64,000 nt of DNA from Vermamoeba vermiformis (lineage: Eukaryota > Tubulinea > Echinamoebida), in contig JBEWZL010000205.1 in NCBI GenBank assembly GCA_045837725.1, forward strand, positions 1-64,000, in the 5' to 3' direction. The notes under the pieces are model-generated. The model made no database searches, had not been told where the DNA came from, and saw nothing but the letters and a program-made list of their open reading frames with translations. The translations under genes were made by a program, and so were the position numbers. Below are positions 24,439 through 37,800 of the stretch, piece by piece (positions within the stretch are counted from its first letter, which is position 1; each line of letters begins with the position of its first letter).

Positions 24439-24623
24439 GCTGCTGAGAATGGGTTTGGCAATGTTCTTTATCATCAATCCACTATGTGGTTGCGGTAATA
24501 TTCGCTATAAGTTGCTGTTAGAGGACGAAATATTTTTAAACATGGTCGGTCAAATAGATCCTCCGAAATTTCGGTCTAATAGCCTATTTGGTGTTATGGT
24601 GTTTTTCAAAAATTCGTTTCAAT

Positions 24624-27605
24624 TTACTTCTGCACGTTATTATTATTATTGACATGCATTGTTTCCAAGAATTTTAACGCGTTATTTTCTTCTTTTTGTT
24701 TTCTTTTCGCATCCCACTTGAGGGTAGTAGCCATCAAGTCAATCTACAACGATCAAAAATTAATGGATGAAACTTCATTTATTATAGTTAGAGCTATTAA
24801 GCATATGACTTACCACTCGCGGCAGTGCTTTTCTCGCCGCATTGGTGTCCAAAAAGGCTAATCGTGTTCGTCGGGCTAACACATCCACAGCAGTGGCAGC
24901 GTATTCTAAGCATTAGATGTTAATATCAAATACTCTTATAGTTAATTTTAAGCTAACTTACCGTTAGTAGCGCAATACACGACTTCCGCTTCCAAAAAAG
25001 GAAAATCCGGCGCCAATCGTTGACCGTAACCTTGTTGCGCTAATTCACCGACTAAAGCAGCTCTGAAATAACAAGATTATTAGCATTATTATAGTAATAC
25101 ATCAATAGTGTATATTGTCATCGTACCTAGATCCGTACGAGTGCGCCAAATGTTCCGCAATGTCGTCATCGATGGGATGATGTTTCTTCTCCGCCTTATT
25201 GTAGCGATGATATTTGCGCTTCAATTCTTCTTGCACTTCAGCGCTATTGTAGCCTAGTGCGCCAATAAGTGGCACTTCATCAGTGAAACACTTGATCTGG
25301 ATGCACTCGTTAGATCTGGATCCGCTTGGCTCATCCAAAACAAAATTTCAAATAGCATAGCATTACTATATAGTAATATGCCCATAAAATCAATAATAGG
25401 TTGTTTTTCTTGCTTACTTTAGGTTTCTGCTTCATTTCTTCGCGATCTTCAATGCGATCCGTAATGTCCTGCGCCATTTTTCTGTAGGTCGTCCACTTGC
25501 CGCCGGTAATCGTCAACAAGCCGTTGTCACTGACCTCGACCACGTGATCACGTGATATCGCTTTGGTGTCTTGATTCTCTTTCACTTTCAACGGCTTGGC
25601 GAGGGGTCTGATGCCGCTCCACACCGACAGCACGTCATTGGGTGTGACAGGCTCGGCGAGAATTCGATTCAATTCTTCGAGAATAAAATCGACTTCTTGT
25701 TGTTGCGGCACTGGGTGGTCGAGTAATTCCGCTTCAGAGTCAGTTGTTCCGGCGAGCACGCGGTTCTCCCAGGGCAACAAGAACAATACTCTGCCGTCCT
25801 TAGTCTTCGGAATTAATACGCCCGCGTCTTTGGCTGCAAATTTCTGCGGGATCATGATGTGCGTGCCATTGCTCGGCTTGATCATTTTGTGCGCACTCGG
25901 GTCATTCATCAAACGAATGTGGTCTGCAAAGAAATGTATATATAAGATAATGCTATCATATTTGAATGAGTCTCAAATTTAAATAAATTTTTGAATTTTC
26001 AAAAACGGATCGGATCCCATCAAAATTTGTTTTAAATACTCTGATCGTAAGGAGTGCGATTCTATAGGTAATACGTACCAACATAAGGACCAGTAGCATT
26101 GACAATAATCTTTGCGTGAATGTCCCACACTTCACCGGTCAAATTATCCTTCACTTTCGCGCCGATCAATTTGTTGGGCTCAGTTTTATCCTATCAACTC
26201 CATATTAGGATAAATAGTATAAAAGTTATAAGGAATGAATAACAATTGCTCGTAAAAGTATCGTCAAGGAAACGAGATTCGGATCTTTTTGTTGGTTGGA
26301 TGCGAATCCACATACCTTTAGTAGTTCGACGACTTCAACATAATTAGCCAAGGAAGCGCCCTTTACAGCAGCGGTGGTGGCCAATGAGACATTCATTCTG
26401 CTGTCGTTCATTTGTCCGTCGTAATACAAAATGGTGCCTTTCAAATTCTCGCTCGCTAACTGCGGGAACTTTTCAAGCGACTTGGCCTTTGAGATTATAG
26501 CAGTACTACAGTATTAAATATTATATTAATATCCTTACTGATATTTTGCTATATAACAACGTACTTTCCGAGTTTTCCTTTGCCTGAAAGCAGATCGTAC
26601 ATTGCAAGACCAGTGTACATGTAGGGAATTTCGTACCATCTATTATAATATAGTACGTTAATACGAGTATTATATATGTCCATAATTATAGAGCGTACTT
26701 GTAGCATGGAGTTAATAGAGGAAGTTTTCGAGTCAGATGTGGAGCAATGTTCAAGAATGTAGTTCGTTCGTGCAGCGCTTCAAATACTAAATGCACTTGA
26801 CTATAGTCCAAGTTTTTAATAGCTGCTTCGAGGTAACCTATTCACAAACATCATGTAAACGACAAACTCAAACGAAACTGGATCTCGTGTTTAAAGTAAT
26901 CGATAAGGATTATACTATCATAAATAGTAGTAAGATAATATATTGATGAATTGGTATAGACTTACGAACACCTCCGTGAATGAGTTTAGTGGATCTACTC
27001 GAAGTACCAGATGCGAAATCTTCGCGCTCTATCAGTTGAAATAATATTTGTTAAAGATTGAAAATAATAATATTAATTTATTTACTGACCTACGAGTGCG
27101 ACATTAATGCCTCTAGTAGCGCAGTCCTAAAAATAATCGGATTTAGGTACCGCGTCACGCGATTAATAATCAAAATAATAAGGAGGATGTATAAATACTA
27201 TTATTTTCAAATTGAATTCGATCATAGACGAATAACGACTAGAAAATAATTGGCGGGCAGATCCAAAATAAAAAATTCATGAATAAATAGAATTAATCTG
27301 AAAAATACCGAATGCAATTCATTATGATAAATATTTTACTAATTAATTATACTCACCAATGCTATGCCTGTACCAGTCGCACCACCGCCAATTACCAAAA
27401 CGTCAAATAAAGTCTTGGATTTGAGCTTAGCAAGGTGTTCTTCACGCGATGGTATTGTAATTTGAGTATCTTTAATTCTTAATTGTCGATTTTTCTCCGG
27501 ATCCTCTTTATTTCCCGTCGCTGTCAAAAATACAGCTCCGCCGAGTGCCGCACTTACTGCAACGGATCCGGTTAATTTTTTCCAGTGCCTTGCTAAGCGA
27601 AACAT
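24624..27605 (-). CDS. GPD2: Mitochondrial FAD-dependent glycerol-3-phosphate dehydrogenase
   Basis: About 13 exons. The N terminus MFRLARHWKKLTGSVAVSAA is basic with a short hydrophobic segment, fitting a mitochondrial presequence and inner-membrane anchor. Then come the FAD dinucleotide-binding motif DVLVIGGGATGTGIAL (exon ending near 27355), the family signature FASGTSSRSTKLIHGGVR, HERTTFLNIAPHL, YYDGQMNDSRMNVSLA, GRVLFLLPWENRVLAGTTDS, VWSGIRPLAKP and LLTITGGKWTTYRKMA. The C-terminal domain includes FPFLEAEVVYCATN, EYAATAVDVLARRTRLAFLD and ends at 24624. The enzyme oxidises glycerol 3-phosphate to dihydroxyacetone phosphate and passes electrons to ubiquinone in the glycerol phosphate shuttle. 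No EF-hand extension, present in the animal enzyme, is seen. Order and motifs leave little doubt. Confidence 0.96.
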
Positions 27606-27764
27606 TGCACTTTGTATGCAAAATATATAAATATGCAATTACTGCCGCAAAACGAAAGTTTTCCGCTTTTTTATCAATTTTAGTTTTGGATCCTGAGCTC
27701 ACCAAAATCGATTGACAGCAATTAGCACCGATTTATATTAACATCCCTATCAACAGTTTATATA

Positions 27765-29053
27765 TTACAGATGGGAATGGTCCATTTTACACAAACAGCA
27801 GACTGAATTCTCCAAGAACCATTTGTCGATACATTGTGCGTGATAATGATGGCCGCACAACAATATGCGAATTAAATCGCCTTCTTTGTACTCGCACAAA
27901 CAGATAACGCAATCGACGTCCGCGCCTTCTTGCAAGAAATCTTGTTTGCTGTAGATCTTCGTCGGGATCGCCATAATTTGTCTCGTAGTAAGTCCTTTCT
28001 TAGCCGCTGTTATACGACCTGGTTGACCTCCCTATAATATTGCGTTAGTATCAATTTATAAGGTGCTAACAAGCAGTCTAAGCCATTTCTAAGGTCATTT
28101 CCAAAATAGGAAATAAAGGATCTTGTTCTCAGGGATCCAGAAGCCTTTAAATTTGTATAAATGTATTACCTGAGGGAACATTAACAACGGAGCACGTTCG
28201 TTAGGTCGCACGACGATGACTGCTGCGTTGTCAGGCTGGTTGATCTCGATCACCGCTCGATTTCGACGATAACGCGCGCAAACTCGGCAAACACCCGCGC
28301 AGAGCATTATAGCCACCCACATAATAAATAACAACACTTGCCAGTTATCTACAATGCAAGACAATAATTAACAAACTATTCGTAAAAACTGATCGGCAAT
28401 TCTTAATTTTGATTAAGGTTATGGCACGATCGTGCCTTAAATTATTCTAAATATCTATTATTGTACGCATTCGGTTCATAAATACTTACAAAAGTTGGAG
28501 TTTGAGTAACTTGGCGGTGGATTGTCGTATCTGAGTTCGCAAGTGCCATCAATTCCACATCGGTACAACGAGGACTATAATTAAATATTATTAGTGGTAT
28601 TGCTCGTACAAAAATTGGATGCTACTTACGTCGCAGCAGCTACCAGCCGAAGAATACGCAGATTGACAACAGATCGTGCCAGCTTGACAGCAATTTGCCC
28701 CGCAGCAAGTACCATTCCTATTGTACATACAATTGTTGCACGCTGATATTGACATTGGCGTCTTTCGTGGAGAGCCGTCTTCATCTTTTTCATTGGATTC
28801 TTCACAGAAACTCTGGCCATAAAAATATTAAATTATATTCAAAAGGAAATTATTGATAAATGGTAATTGAATGGATGTCAATTAGCACGCGTATAATAAA
28901 CTTTCGTGCTGATAGAACGAAATTAATAATTTTAAACTAAATTTGATTCTTGCTAATTAATAGCCCATTGAGTATTATTATCAATTAAATAATATTTACC
29001 ATACAAATGCAAGCTATGATGGCCAGTAAGACGATTAAATAGCGTGACTTCAT
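27765..29053 (-). CDS. Transmembrane RING-H2 E3 ubiquitin ligase
   Basis: Five exons. Signal peptide MKSRYLIVLLAIIACICM, then a Cys-rich lumenal or extracellular domain (TCCGANCCQAGTICC, AGSCCD, YRCGIDGTCELRYDN), then a transmembrane helix (WQVLLFIMWVAIMLCAGVC) and a cytosolic RING-H2 finger: CVICLCEYKEGDLIRIL, CGHHYHAQCIDKWF, CCLC. The ligand set is C-C-C-H-H-C-C-C as in RING-H2. Such proteins act with E2 enzymes to ubiquitinate membrane cargo in the endomembrane system. The ectodomain family is not recognised. The stop lies just downstream of the finger, so the RING is C-terminal. It sits upstream of and on the same strand as GPD2. Confidence 0.88.
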
Positions 29054-29664
29054 TTTGAGATCGCGTGCTTTCCGAAAAATAACTTAAATTCGCTTCACCT
29101 CATTCACTATTAATAGCAATAATATTTACAACTACAGAGGTGTAGTATACATATAAATGAATTATGAATGAATAAGCCGCATAAAACACGAAAAAAGCTG
29201 CTGGCTGAAAATTCGACAGACAACTCGTGCGAAAAAACGAAACATAAATATCTGTGTAATAATCAGTTTAGTATTTTAACTATATCTCCTCGCACAGCAC
29301 TTCAGTAGTTAGAATTATTTCGAAGATTGTACTTAGTAAGACTAGTGTGTTGGACTTGCGCTTCGAAGCTCATAATAACCCTACCTTCAGTCATGATAAT
29401 AATTTTACGCATATTATTATTATTGATCTCGTGGAAATTGTAGATGCCATCAGGAGAAAAAGTCTGGCTCATTCCTTACGGTATCAGGTGATTAGAACTG
29501 CTCTTAGACTACGATAGGTCTAGCTACTGCTCCTATCTATTATGTATTAAAACAAAATGAAACCGTTCGGAGTCTGATTATTCGACTGAAAAATACGGCA
29601 GAACTTTCAAACCTTAAACCTAAAAATAGTTGTTGCGCTCAATTGTACTGTTTGAATCACAACA
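29054..29664. other. Intergenic region, 611 bases, no gene seen
   Basis: AT-rich DNA between the divergent RING-protein and secreted-protein genes. It should hold both promoters. I find no repeat, palindrome or RNA-like structure worth naming. Confidence 0.4.
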
Positions 29665-30261
29665 ATGGCAACACAACTATCGTGTATATTATTTTGTTTA
29701 TTTGCTATAATCATTGGAGCAGTCCGTGCAGACTGGATACTAATGTCGGATTGCGCGGATGCGCAGTACCTTGGGTACCTTCGATCGTACAACGGCGATT
29801 GTGTCTTTGATATTACCAATACTACTGGCTCTTCATGGATTAAGTACAGCTGCAACGATGGATTAAACGCACAAAAATTCGTTTGTTCGGATTCTGGATG
29901 CAACAGTTGCGTTTCAGCTGGCCTCTATCCCCTGCGCCAATGTTCACCTAATCCTATTTATGGCTTTGTTATGTACCAATGCACGCGAGCTGAGCCCGAT
30001 TACTATACGCTAATGCACGGCGGGTACGCAATTAGTAAAACATACGTGAAACCAGATCAAAATACCCCCTTAGTGTCTTCGTACGCACTACCAACTAGCT
30101 ATTGTGGCAATGGCATGAACACCTACTGCTCGGAGCACAATCAAGTTATTTCGCACAGCGACTTCCCCAGAGACGGTTGTGCGGGCAAACCAGCGAAGAC
30201 AGACATACGTAACATTGGAATCTGGTACAATACTGCCATTTGGTACCCTTGCAAGCATTAG
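29665..30261 (+). CDS. Small secreted cysteine-rich protein
   Basis: A single uninterrupted 198-codon frame with its own ATG. It begins with a signal peptide (MATQLSCILFCLFAIIIGA, cleavage probably after VRA) and has no transmembrane segment after it. The mature part carries many cysteines spaced in pairs or short loops (SDCADAQY, NGDCVFDI, CNDGLNAQKFVCSDSGCNSC, GDG-free CGNGMNTYCSEH, DGCAGKP, WYPCKH), which would form disulfides. The family is not recognised. The absence of introns is unusual for this window. It may be a secreted defence, adhesion or digestive factor, but nothing in the sequence decides this. Confidence 0.75.
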   Translation: MATQLSCILFCLFAIIIGAVRADWILMSDCADAQYLGYLRSYNGDCVFDITNTTGSSWIKYSCNDGLNAQKFVCSDSGCNSCVSAGLYPLRQCSPNPIYGFVMYQCTRAEPDYYTLMHGGYAISKTYVKPDQNTPLVSSYALPTSYCGNGMNTYCSEHNQVISHSDFPRDGCAGKPAKTDIRNIGIWYNTAIWYPCKH

Positions 30262-30440
30262 ATCCGTCAGCCAGCCTGTAGAGTAGAATTTAATCAATAA
30301 AAAACAGAAAATATTGAGAATTGAAAGAAAAACCGCGTTACCGTAGATGCGATTAGCCTCATTTGACCATGGAGCACAATACAAGCAAGTATATTTACAC
30401 GTTTAATTATTTGACACTGATTTAATTGTTTTACTCGCAG

Positions 30441-32214
30441 GTGAAATAGATTTGCTCACCGTTGCTCTTCCACGAGAATGTCTAGCGATTGTTATATCGT
30501 ATTTAGGCCTATTAGAACTCGCTAATTTATATGAAGCGTCAAAATTCTTTGCTACCTTGTTAGCATCGTCTACCGACTGGAAAAGATCCGTCGTGCAATT
30601 TTTTACTCAACGAGATCTCAATAATTTTCCAAATTATTCTCGTAATATCAATTGGCGCATCATGGTAATATTATCTATAATTATTATTGAATTATTCTTT
30701 TAATACTAAGCTCAAATTACAAGGCCAAACGCGTTGGCAGAATTACTGAGTGGCGAAAGTAAGAATCTCCATAATATTACTGACATTAGTCACATATTAC
30801 CGAATTTTTTGGAATTAATTTTGGAAACAGATCCCTGCGGTATGAAATTCGATCGGGATCGCCTTCAGACTCCACCGGTAGGTTACTTAATTTCGTATAG
30901 CAGTTATAAACGTATGTGTATATACTAATACTGCCGTAATCTTGTTAGAACAAGCATTAATTGAAAAACTGCCCCGAGTTTGTCAAGAATTACACGCGAC
31001 GTTGAATTTGGAGAAACCAAGGCAGTTAATTGCGCTATCGAATGAACATGTCGTGTTCGTAAGTACATATAGTATTTATAATCAAAAACTTAACGTACTC
31101 CTAGGGTGCAATTGAAAATTTTTTTAACTCAATGCTTTGAGATCCGCTGTTCACGTTATTCAAGACGCCCTCAGCTAATATTACTATAGATGGATTCTGC
31201 GAATGACCTCTCACCGTTAACGCTAGCACACGTCTATCGAATCCAACAAACTGGATGCGTGCTCGTAAAGTCAATCAGACGATGTACGGCCCATTATTGG
31301 CATAAAGACTTAAATATATTGGTTTTGTTGAAGCAAAAGGGGGTAAGTATTATGGTAGTTGCAGTGCCTCATATAATGCACTTGCATTCAATTTGGATCC
31401 GTTTGTAACGATTTCTTGTAGGTCGTTAAGCTTAATATGAGCGATGCTAGTCAAGAGTGTACGAGAGTATATGTTTTGCCATCGCTTTGGCGGAAAGGTA
31501 AGCAGATGAATTCTGACGCCCACGACGAAGATCCCTCCTCTCAAACTTTTATTCCCTAATTAGGACCGCATGGCTCAAGATCCGTAGTAAAACCAGTGAT
31601 TAACGACGTTAGAGAGGTCGATATAAATGGCGAGTTGAGCTTGATTGCTACAATTCAATCGGGAAACGTACTGGCATTCGTCAACCTGACTAGCAAACTA
31701 GTATTGAATGTTGTTCGTGATTCTAAAAGATCTCATTGGCTAAGCGGTTGTAAGTTACTTTTTTGCTGCGTCACTACCATTAGTCAATATCACGCACCTG
31801 CCGGCATTTTTGGATTCGGTCTTAACTTTTTTTTTGCAGCCAAAGTAGCGATATTGGTGAAATCCTCGCTGTCCGTCATCGATATTGCGCAAAAAGATAA
31901 AAATAAGCGAGTTTTAGTCGCTAATATTCAACATGCCACGCCGATCCTGGATTTCGTGCCAAACAAAACAGGCGAGATTTTGTTAGCGACATACAGCAAA
32001 AAGGCTTTAAAAATAAGAGTATGTTGATCAATTGCCAACAATGCATTAACTATTCTATTAGATCTGTTTGTGGCCACTCGGCGCACTGATTGACACCGGC
32101 ATCAGCTTCCCAGCTCCTGTTGTGCCTACTCTGGACCTGCAGTTGAAAGAAAATGAACAGGCTGTTATAATTAATAGGCAAATATACATTAAGTTATCCA
32201 AGCGGTTAGAGTAG
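30441..32214 (+). CDS. F-box protein with beta-propeller-like C-terminal half
   Basis: The F-box is in the first recognised exon (LPRECLAIVISYLGLLELAN, from about 30461). About seven more exons follow. A middle region (ALIEKLPRVCQELHATLNLE; SPLTLAHVYRIQQTGCVLVK) leads to repeated beta strands of propeller type: GELSLIATIQSGNVLAFVNL, AKVAILVKSSLSVIDIAQKD, GEILLATYSKKALKIRICLW. The stop is at 32212-32214. F-box/propeller proteins serve as SCF adaptors. The propeller call is by pattern only. The start is unresolved: an acceptor GCAG precedes 30441 and a short leader exon with ATG near 30373 does not splice in phase. The donor after the F-box exon is also uncertain; one at about 30644 keeps frame with the next exon. 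It converges on the methyltransferase gene. Confidence 0.65.
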
Positions 32215-32324
32215 CGGCGACCCTACATCAAGCCAAACACTTAACTTTTTTGTTTAATCAATTCCAATGTAACTGGACTAAAGGTTTGAGCGGAGAAACA
32301 ATATTACGCAGTTTATCCCTTTTT

Positions 32325-33402
32325 TCAGTCATTATTAACCTCTCCTTCGCGTTCAACAATGTACAAGAATGTTTCTTCAGGTGGTTCTTCAGGACTAAAT
32401 AAAGCCCTTACATCCACTTCGCGTACGTTAAATTTGCTCGTCTTCGCGGCCTCCATAAATATATCTATTGTTTTCAAGTCACGCGCTTTGTAGCCGAGGA
32501 AAAACTTTCCATACGGCTTCAGTAACTGATCTACCGTATTTAACAGTAGAAGTGGTATTTCTAGATCTCGAGTGGATGGGTAGCTTGGAGTTATAATTTA
32601 ATACACATTAATATTTGCTAATCAAGTCTACTTACATTATGTCCGATCCGGTTATGAAATCGAATTTGCCGTACGTTTGAACTATCGCGCTAGCATCCGT
32701 TCCCCATTCGAGCGCTAAAACATCGGGCGGATCTGAAATATTGATTAGTATTTATATATTAATACGCCTTATTAGCAGTCTTACTTGGCAATTGATTCAA
32801 AATAACATTTTCTCGAATGAGATCGAGTACAGATTGGTCGCCGTCGGTCACAACGGTCTTTTTAGATACCTTAGATGCCAATATTCCGCACAAGCCTACG
32901 AAAATATTCAATTTGTAAATCAGTCTTCAACGCGGATGCAGCCGAAATGAGATCTATGATACTACGTACCAGTGCCAGCTCCAACTTCTAAAACAGTTTT
33001 ATCTGCAAATTTTTCTCTATTTTTAATCAAATACAAGCCCAGTACCATTGATGCCGGCCACACTTTATGACCCGTCACATCGGTTCCTTTGTCTAATAAA
33101 ACGTAATTCGAATTAAGGAATTTTAAAATGTATGATTTAACACTATATAAATATTTGTTACGTTAATCAACATTACGATCAGAGCTGGGTCTATTTAAAA
33201 ATAAATTTAAATTTGAAAAAGGATATTCCTCGCATTACTAAGAGATTTCTTATTGATACTCGCTCTCCTGCAAAATTAAATGTCTTCCTAACATATCTAG
33301 AATATTAAATATTATTAGATCGTCAAATCACCACAGAATCTTTTTTCAATCTGGATCTTGCCCTTTCTTATCCAGTAGTACGACGGATTCCTCTTCTTCG
33401 AT
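32325..33402 (-). CDS. METTL21-type (Methyltransf_16) lysine methyltransferase
   Basis: Four exons are clear from about 33100 down to 32325: GTDVTGHKVWPASMVLGLYL, then the SAM-binding motif KTVLEVGAGTG, LCGILASKVSKKTVVTDGDQ, the post-II motif FDFITGSDIMYPSTRDLEIP (a variant of DxxY) and LLLLNTVDQLLKPYGKFFLG. A further upstream piece near 33240-33290 (TFNFAGERVSIRN) matches the beta strands that precede the Rossmann fold in this family. An ATG at 33402 (MIEEEESVVLLDKK) is a candidate start, but I could not splice the first two pieces in phase, so the 5' end is provisional. Family members methylate lysines of chaperones and translation factors. The exact substrate is unknown. Bases 33403-33698 upstream show nothing recognisable. 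Confidence 0.75.
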
Positions 33403-33698
33403 CATTTTCCAACAATTAATGTTGTTTCGTCTACTGCTCCTTCAATAGCTGTTGATTAAACAAAACTTAAATTTTTAGCCTTTTGTTCACCCATTAAAAA
33501 GCGCCACAATACGATAAGGCAAGCACAAAATATTTCCCATAATAAAGTCTTGCGAAAGGTTATGGTGCCGATGTAATTATTTAGGACCAAGAACAAACTA
33601 GGAAGGTCATTGCCGCTGGTTCAAACTCATTTAATAAATAATACACTGCAAGCTACTGTTATTAATAATACAACGTCAATTTTAATCACAATTCATTC

Positions 33699-34608
33699 TT
33701 ATTCGTTATTGTAATTAGTATTATTATTATTGTTGTTGTCCTCGTCGTGGTTGATTATAGACGAGGGAATCATTCGAGTTGAATTGCGTAAAGTGTCTAG
33801 CTTGCCATCTGCGACTAAGAATAGCATAATTATATTAGCCATTGATATATAATATACATTAGCAATTAGCACTTACAGAACTTGGCGACGCCCAAGAAGT
33901 TTTGCATATTTTCATCGGCAAAGATATTTGACACTGAAACTACTTTTTGCATGTATTTCTCTAGCTTTTTCCTCCTCGACTCTATGAAAGACTATAATTC
34001 AAATCATTAGAGAGGATATGAACTGAAATTCTCCTTCGATCGCAAGAAAAGATCCAGCCTTGAACGCCGAAAAAGATAAATTTTGCAAATTCTGCTTAAT
34101 AATAATCCGGCAATGATATTCTATACGCGATATAATGGTAGGTAATCATGAAAGATCTTTTCGGATCGAGACATTGAAATCTGAGTCGATATTTACCTTG
34201 TTCATTTTGCCAACTGCTTTTTTGCCTGGGAATCCAAATCCTTTGACCAGTGTGTGTGTTTTCAATAACTTGACAATATAATTAATTGGGTTAAAGTCAC
34301 GCAAATTAATTAGATGCGAAATTGAAAAATATAAAATTAATTGATTCCTGGATAGCCAATTAATGCTAATAAAATTTGTTAGCAATTGTATACATACCTG
34401 TCTATGAAGATTGAAGAATTCTCTGTACCTCCGTGCAATCACGATTTTTTCGGATGTTCCATCCTTCAGTTCTATAACTGCTTCAATATTATAGACCTTT
34501 TAAATAATATTAATACTAAAAATAAAATATTATTTTGATATTTACCGTGAAGTTCTTGGTTCCATTCTTGATATTCTGGAACGTTTTGATCACCACCGAA
34601 ACAGACAT
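33699..34608 (-). CDS. Small PX-domain protein
   Basis: Five exons give about 160 residues, mostly one PX domain: MSVSVVIKTFQNIKNGTKNF, then the basic motif IVIARRYREFFNLHRQ, the Pro-containing loop LVKGFGFPGKKAVGKMNK, and SFIESRRKKLEKYMQKVVSV, which matches the FIExRRxxLexyl segment of PX domains. The RRYREF arginine and the FPGKK loop are the phosphoinositide-contact regions, so PI3P binding on endosomes is expected. The tail has an Asn run encoded by an AAT/AAC repeat and ends at 33699. There is no BAR or other domain, so it is smaller than usual sorting nexins; yeast Grd19/Snx3 is similar in size. Confidence 0.88.
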
Positions 34609-34710
34609 AGTTTCTCGTCACTTAATTAAATTGATAAATTAAAGTACACTGCACTTGTTGTCCTCTATTTCGTTACCATCAAAATTGAAGCCCGAAATCA
34701 CAACGAAGAT

Positions 34711-34852
34711 ATGAAATGTTTGACAGCCGCAGATTTGCTTATTTGTTTGGGCATGTTGATGACCGGACGAGTAAGTATTTTAATATTTCGCAAGTTTATC
34801 AGGGAAATTAATGTACAATTGGTTTGCTGAATTTTATACATAGAAGAAATAA
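34711..34852 (+). CDS. Possible tiny two-exon ORF
   Basis: ATG at 34711 opens MKCLTAADLLICLGMLMTGR to a GTAAGT donor at 34771; an acceptor at 34843 adds two codons before TAA. The 22-residue product is hydrophobic in the middle. It lies in the short gap between the PX gene and the GPCR gene. It could be a real micropeptide, a leftover terminal exon of a lost gene, or chance. No homologue is recognised. Confidence 0.25.
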
Positions 34853-34895
34853 ATTAAGATTTCTTCGCTGCAGCGCATCTGATCGATTTTCCGCT

Positions 34896-37800
34896 TTACG
34901 AGTGTTCACTACTTTGCATATTACTTCTACTAGGCGGTTCTTGATTTTGTTTCGCCTCGATCAGTCGTTGTTTCAGTGAACGGATCTTGTACTTCTTTTT
35001 GGCCAGGATGTTCTTCAACCGTTCAATTTGATCGTCTTTTTGTTTAATCGTTTCTAACAGCTCAATAACGCTAATGAACACAACATTAGTACAAAACTAT
35101 TAGCTTCAATGAGATTATTACCTCTTATTCTCCGCAGGGTCGTCAAAGTCTGTCGAGGTATTGGTCTGCTTGCTGACAGTCGTCACGGTGTTCGTCGTGT
35201 TGATCTGCAAGTTGAATTCCATGTCACTTTGCTTGTTGCGATTCTTGTACACTTCTTTCGTCTTAGGAATGAACACTACGGCTAGCGTGATCGCTATTGG
35301 CACGATGGTCGCCAAAGCTGGTCCTAAGAACACCGCTGTTGGATTTGGATCGCCCTCGGTGATGATCAACATGATTGGGATCAATATGAGACCACACACC
35401 GCGAATGTGAAGACAGCCACTGACAATGCCGTGAAATCTGGCATGGCAGGCTTGACGTTCCAAATCATGAAGCACAAGAACACGGTGAACAGCAGTAGTA
35501 AGCCCTGGTAACGATTAGCTACCCGACTACTTGTTTAAGTAAATATGTACCTTGTAGCCGAAGAGCGAATAGAAGATGATGTAGTTGAATTTGCACGACT
35601 GCACCGTTGCCGCGGGATTTGCAAGCGATGGGTACGACTCGACAGTACTATTCCCAACGAGACTGAACACGATCAATACACCCTGAATACGCTTGTTAGC
35701 GCCGTGGTGAGTAGCATTAAGCTGTGCTTACGATATCCACGCAAATGAAAGCTACTAAAATGAACAGTAGCCATCGATCACTGAGCTGCCTTCGCTTCAA
35801 TGTTTTGTTGCAGAAGATACGCCAGATGCGATACGTCTTCACAAACATTGAGCTACAAATCACGTTAGTATGTTATTAAACCACAGCTCTTATTAACGTA
35901 CCCTATGATCAATGCAAATCCCAAGCTGAGCAACCATACGCGCAAGTGACAGAACGCCTCAGTGAGTGGTCCAGCGAAGAAGTACACCGAGGCCAGGCAC
36001 AACACGAAGCCAACCAACATGATTATCAACAGCATCGGGCTTGCAATTCTGAACTCCTGTAACGAGCAAGGTTAGAACTCACGCACTCAGGATAATGGGG
36101 TACACGTACCTGTTTGTCCTTGAGCACACCGACTACCACGATAAAGCCAATCGAGATAACGGCCAGCAAGATAGCAATGGCAAAGAACACGTAGAACAGC
36201 ACATCAGATACAATGTGCGCACCAGGCAAGCAATACACATTGAGCGTGATTATCGCTGCCGGTGATGTCAGCTCTTTGTCACTGACGTTGAAGGTAAACA
36301 CATCGAGGCCCATGCCACACGTGTCCTTTGGCGGCGTGTACCTAACGCGACCTTTGCTATTGGTCAACAGGCCAGGCGCGGTCATCTCATCGATATTGTT
36401 GTCTTTTTCATCCACTTGAGTCAGCCAGCCATTGGCGGGTAATGTGTTGATCAAATACGTCACTGTGTCTCCATCAATGTCCTCGTGCGTCAATTGAACC
36501 ACAACGGAAAAGCTTTCATTCAACGACACATTCTGAGCCAGTGCTAAGGGCATATTGTTTCGTGGGGTAATGATGACTGGTGAAAAGTGTTAATAAGGAC
36601 CGCTACGGTAGCGGGTTGCTTCGACTTACTTGTCCTGTTCACGGCCAATGACTCGCGATTGCGATCGAACGGGCAATCGATGGATTTGTACTGGAAAGTA
36701 TCGCCGTCTGTAGTGTACACGTGTGGATAAGGAACGTACAGCACGTAGCCTTCATCGTTAGTCAACACTCCTCGTCGAGGGTCAACACTGCCGATCAATT
36801 TCACACCAGCAATCTGAGCAGGACCAGGAGAGGTGCACGCATTCAACGTCATCCGAATGCGATTTGTAGGGAACAAAGGCTCGCAGATCGAAGGCGCCCA
36901 TATCGTGACTGAAGGAGCTTGAACTGTAGCTTGTCCTTGCCACAGCGTCTACAGAAATAATTAGCTCTCGTCCTAGCACTGGTTAGTTACTTACACTCCA
37001 TAAGCCACTGTCCAAGTTGAATGCTGAGAGCGAGGTGACCATTCCAGGATTCAAGTTCTCGCACACTTCGATGGAATACACGAAGACAGCCGTCTCGTAC
37101 TCCAAATCAATCCAGTCATCCGCAGTCTGATTGACACAAGGCCACTCAGGCGCCCACGAGTTGACGTTGTCACCGTATGGAGGGTTGGGCGAGTCGTACC
37201 AGCTGGGTCTTCCAATCAACTTAAAAGGACTATAACTCGAGTTCAAGTATTCACCATTGAACGAACTAAAGTTCAATACATTGGAGACCCATTGCTCGAT
37301 TGGATATCGCACGTCCCACGACAAGTACGGGTCACTAATTGGTTTGTCGAACAAGAACGTGCCATCCTCAGCTACTTGATACAATACTCCTTTCTAAACA
37401 CGAAGTTAGCTCATGGATAACAAACGAAGAATATCGTACCTGTGGCAAGGTTGTAATGACACGAGCAACTGACGAGAACAGTAGGGAACTAGCATCTAAG
37501 CGTAACAAGACCGGCTCGTCCTCGCGGGTAGTGTAAATGTTAAACGCAGGTCCATCTGAAACTACGTATGATGGCTGAAAGGCTGCAAAGCCACCTCCAA
37601 GAACGAACGCGTTTGTCATTGGATCGACAAGTGCGGTAGAATTCGTCGTCGTATTGAATGTCGCAAACATAGATCTTTTCACGGCACCCATCGTAACGTT
37701 TGTCGAATTTGAACTCCACAAAGTACGTATGCCTTGCTTCGTGACATCGGGTGTAGTCTCTCCGACGCCATTGTTGAAGTCCCAATAAGCAACCAACAGT

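Noticed and set aside
32185-32230. tRNA-like stretch tccaagcggttagagtagcg
   Set aside because: It resembles a D-arm, but no acceptor stem, anticodon arm or T-arm could be built, and it overlaps the end of the F-box gene.
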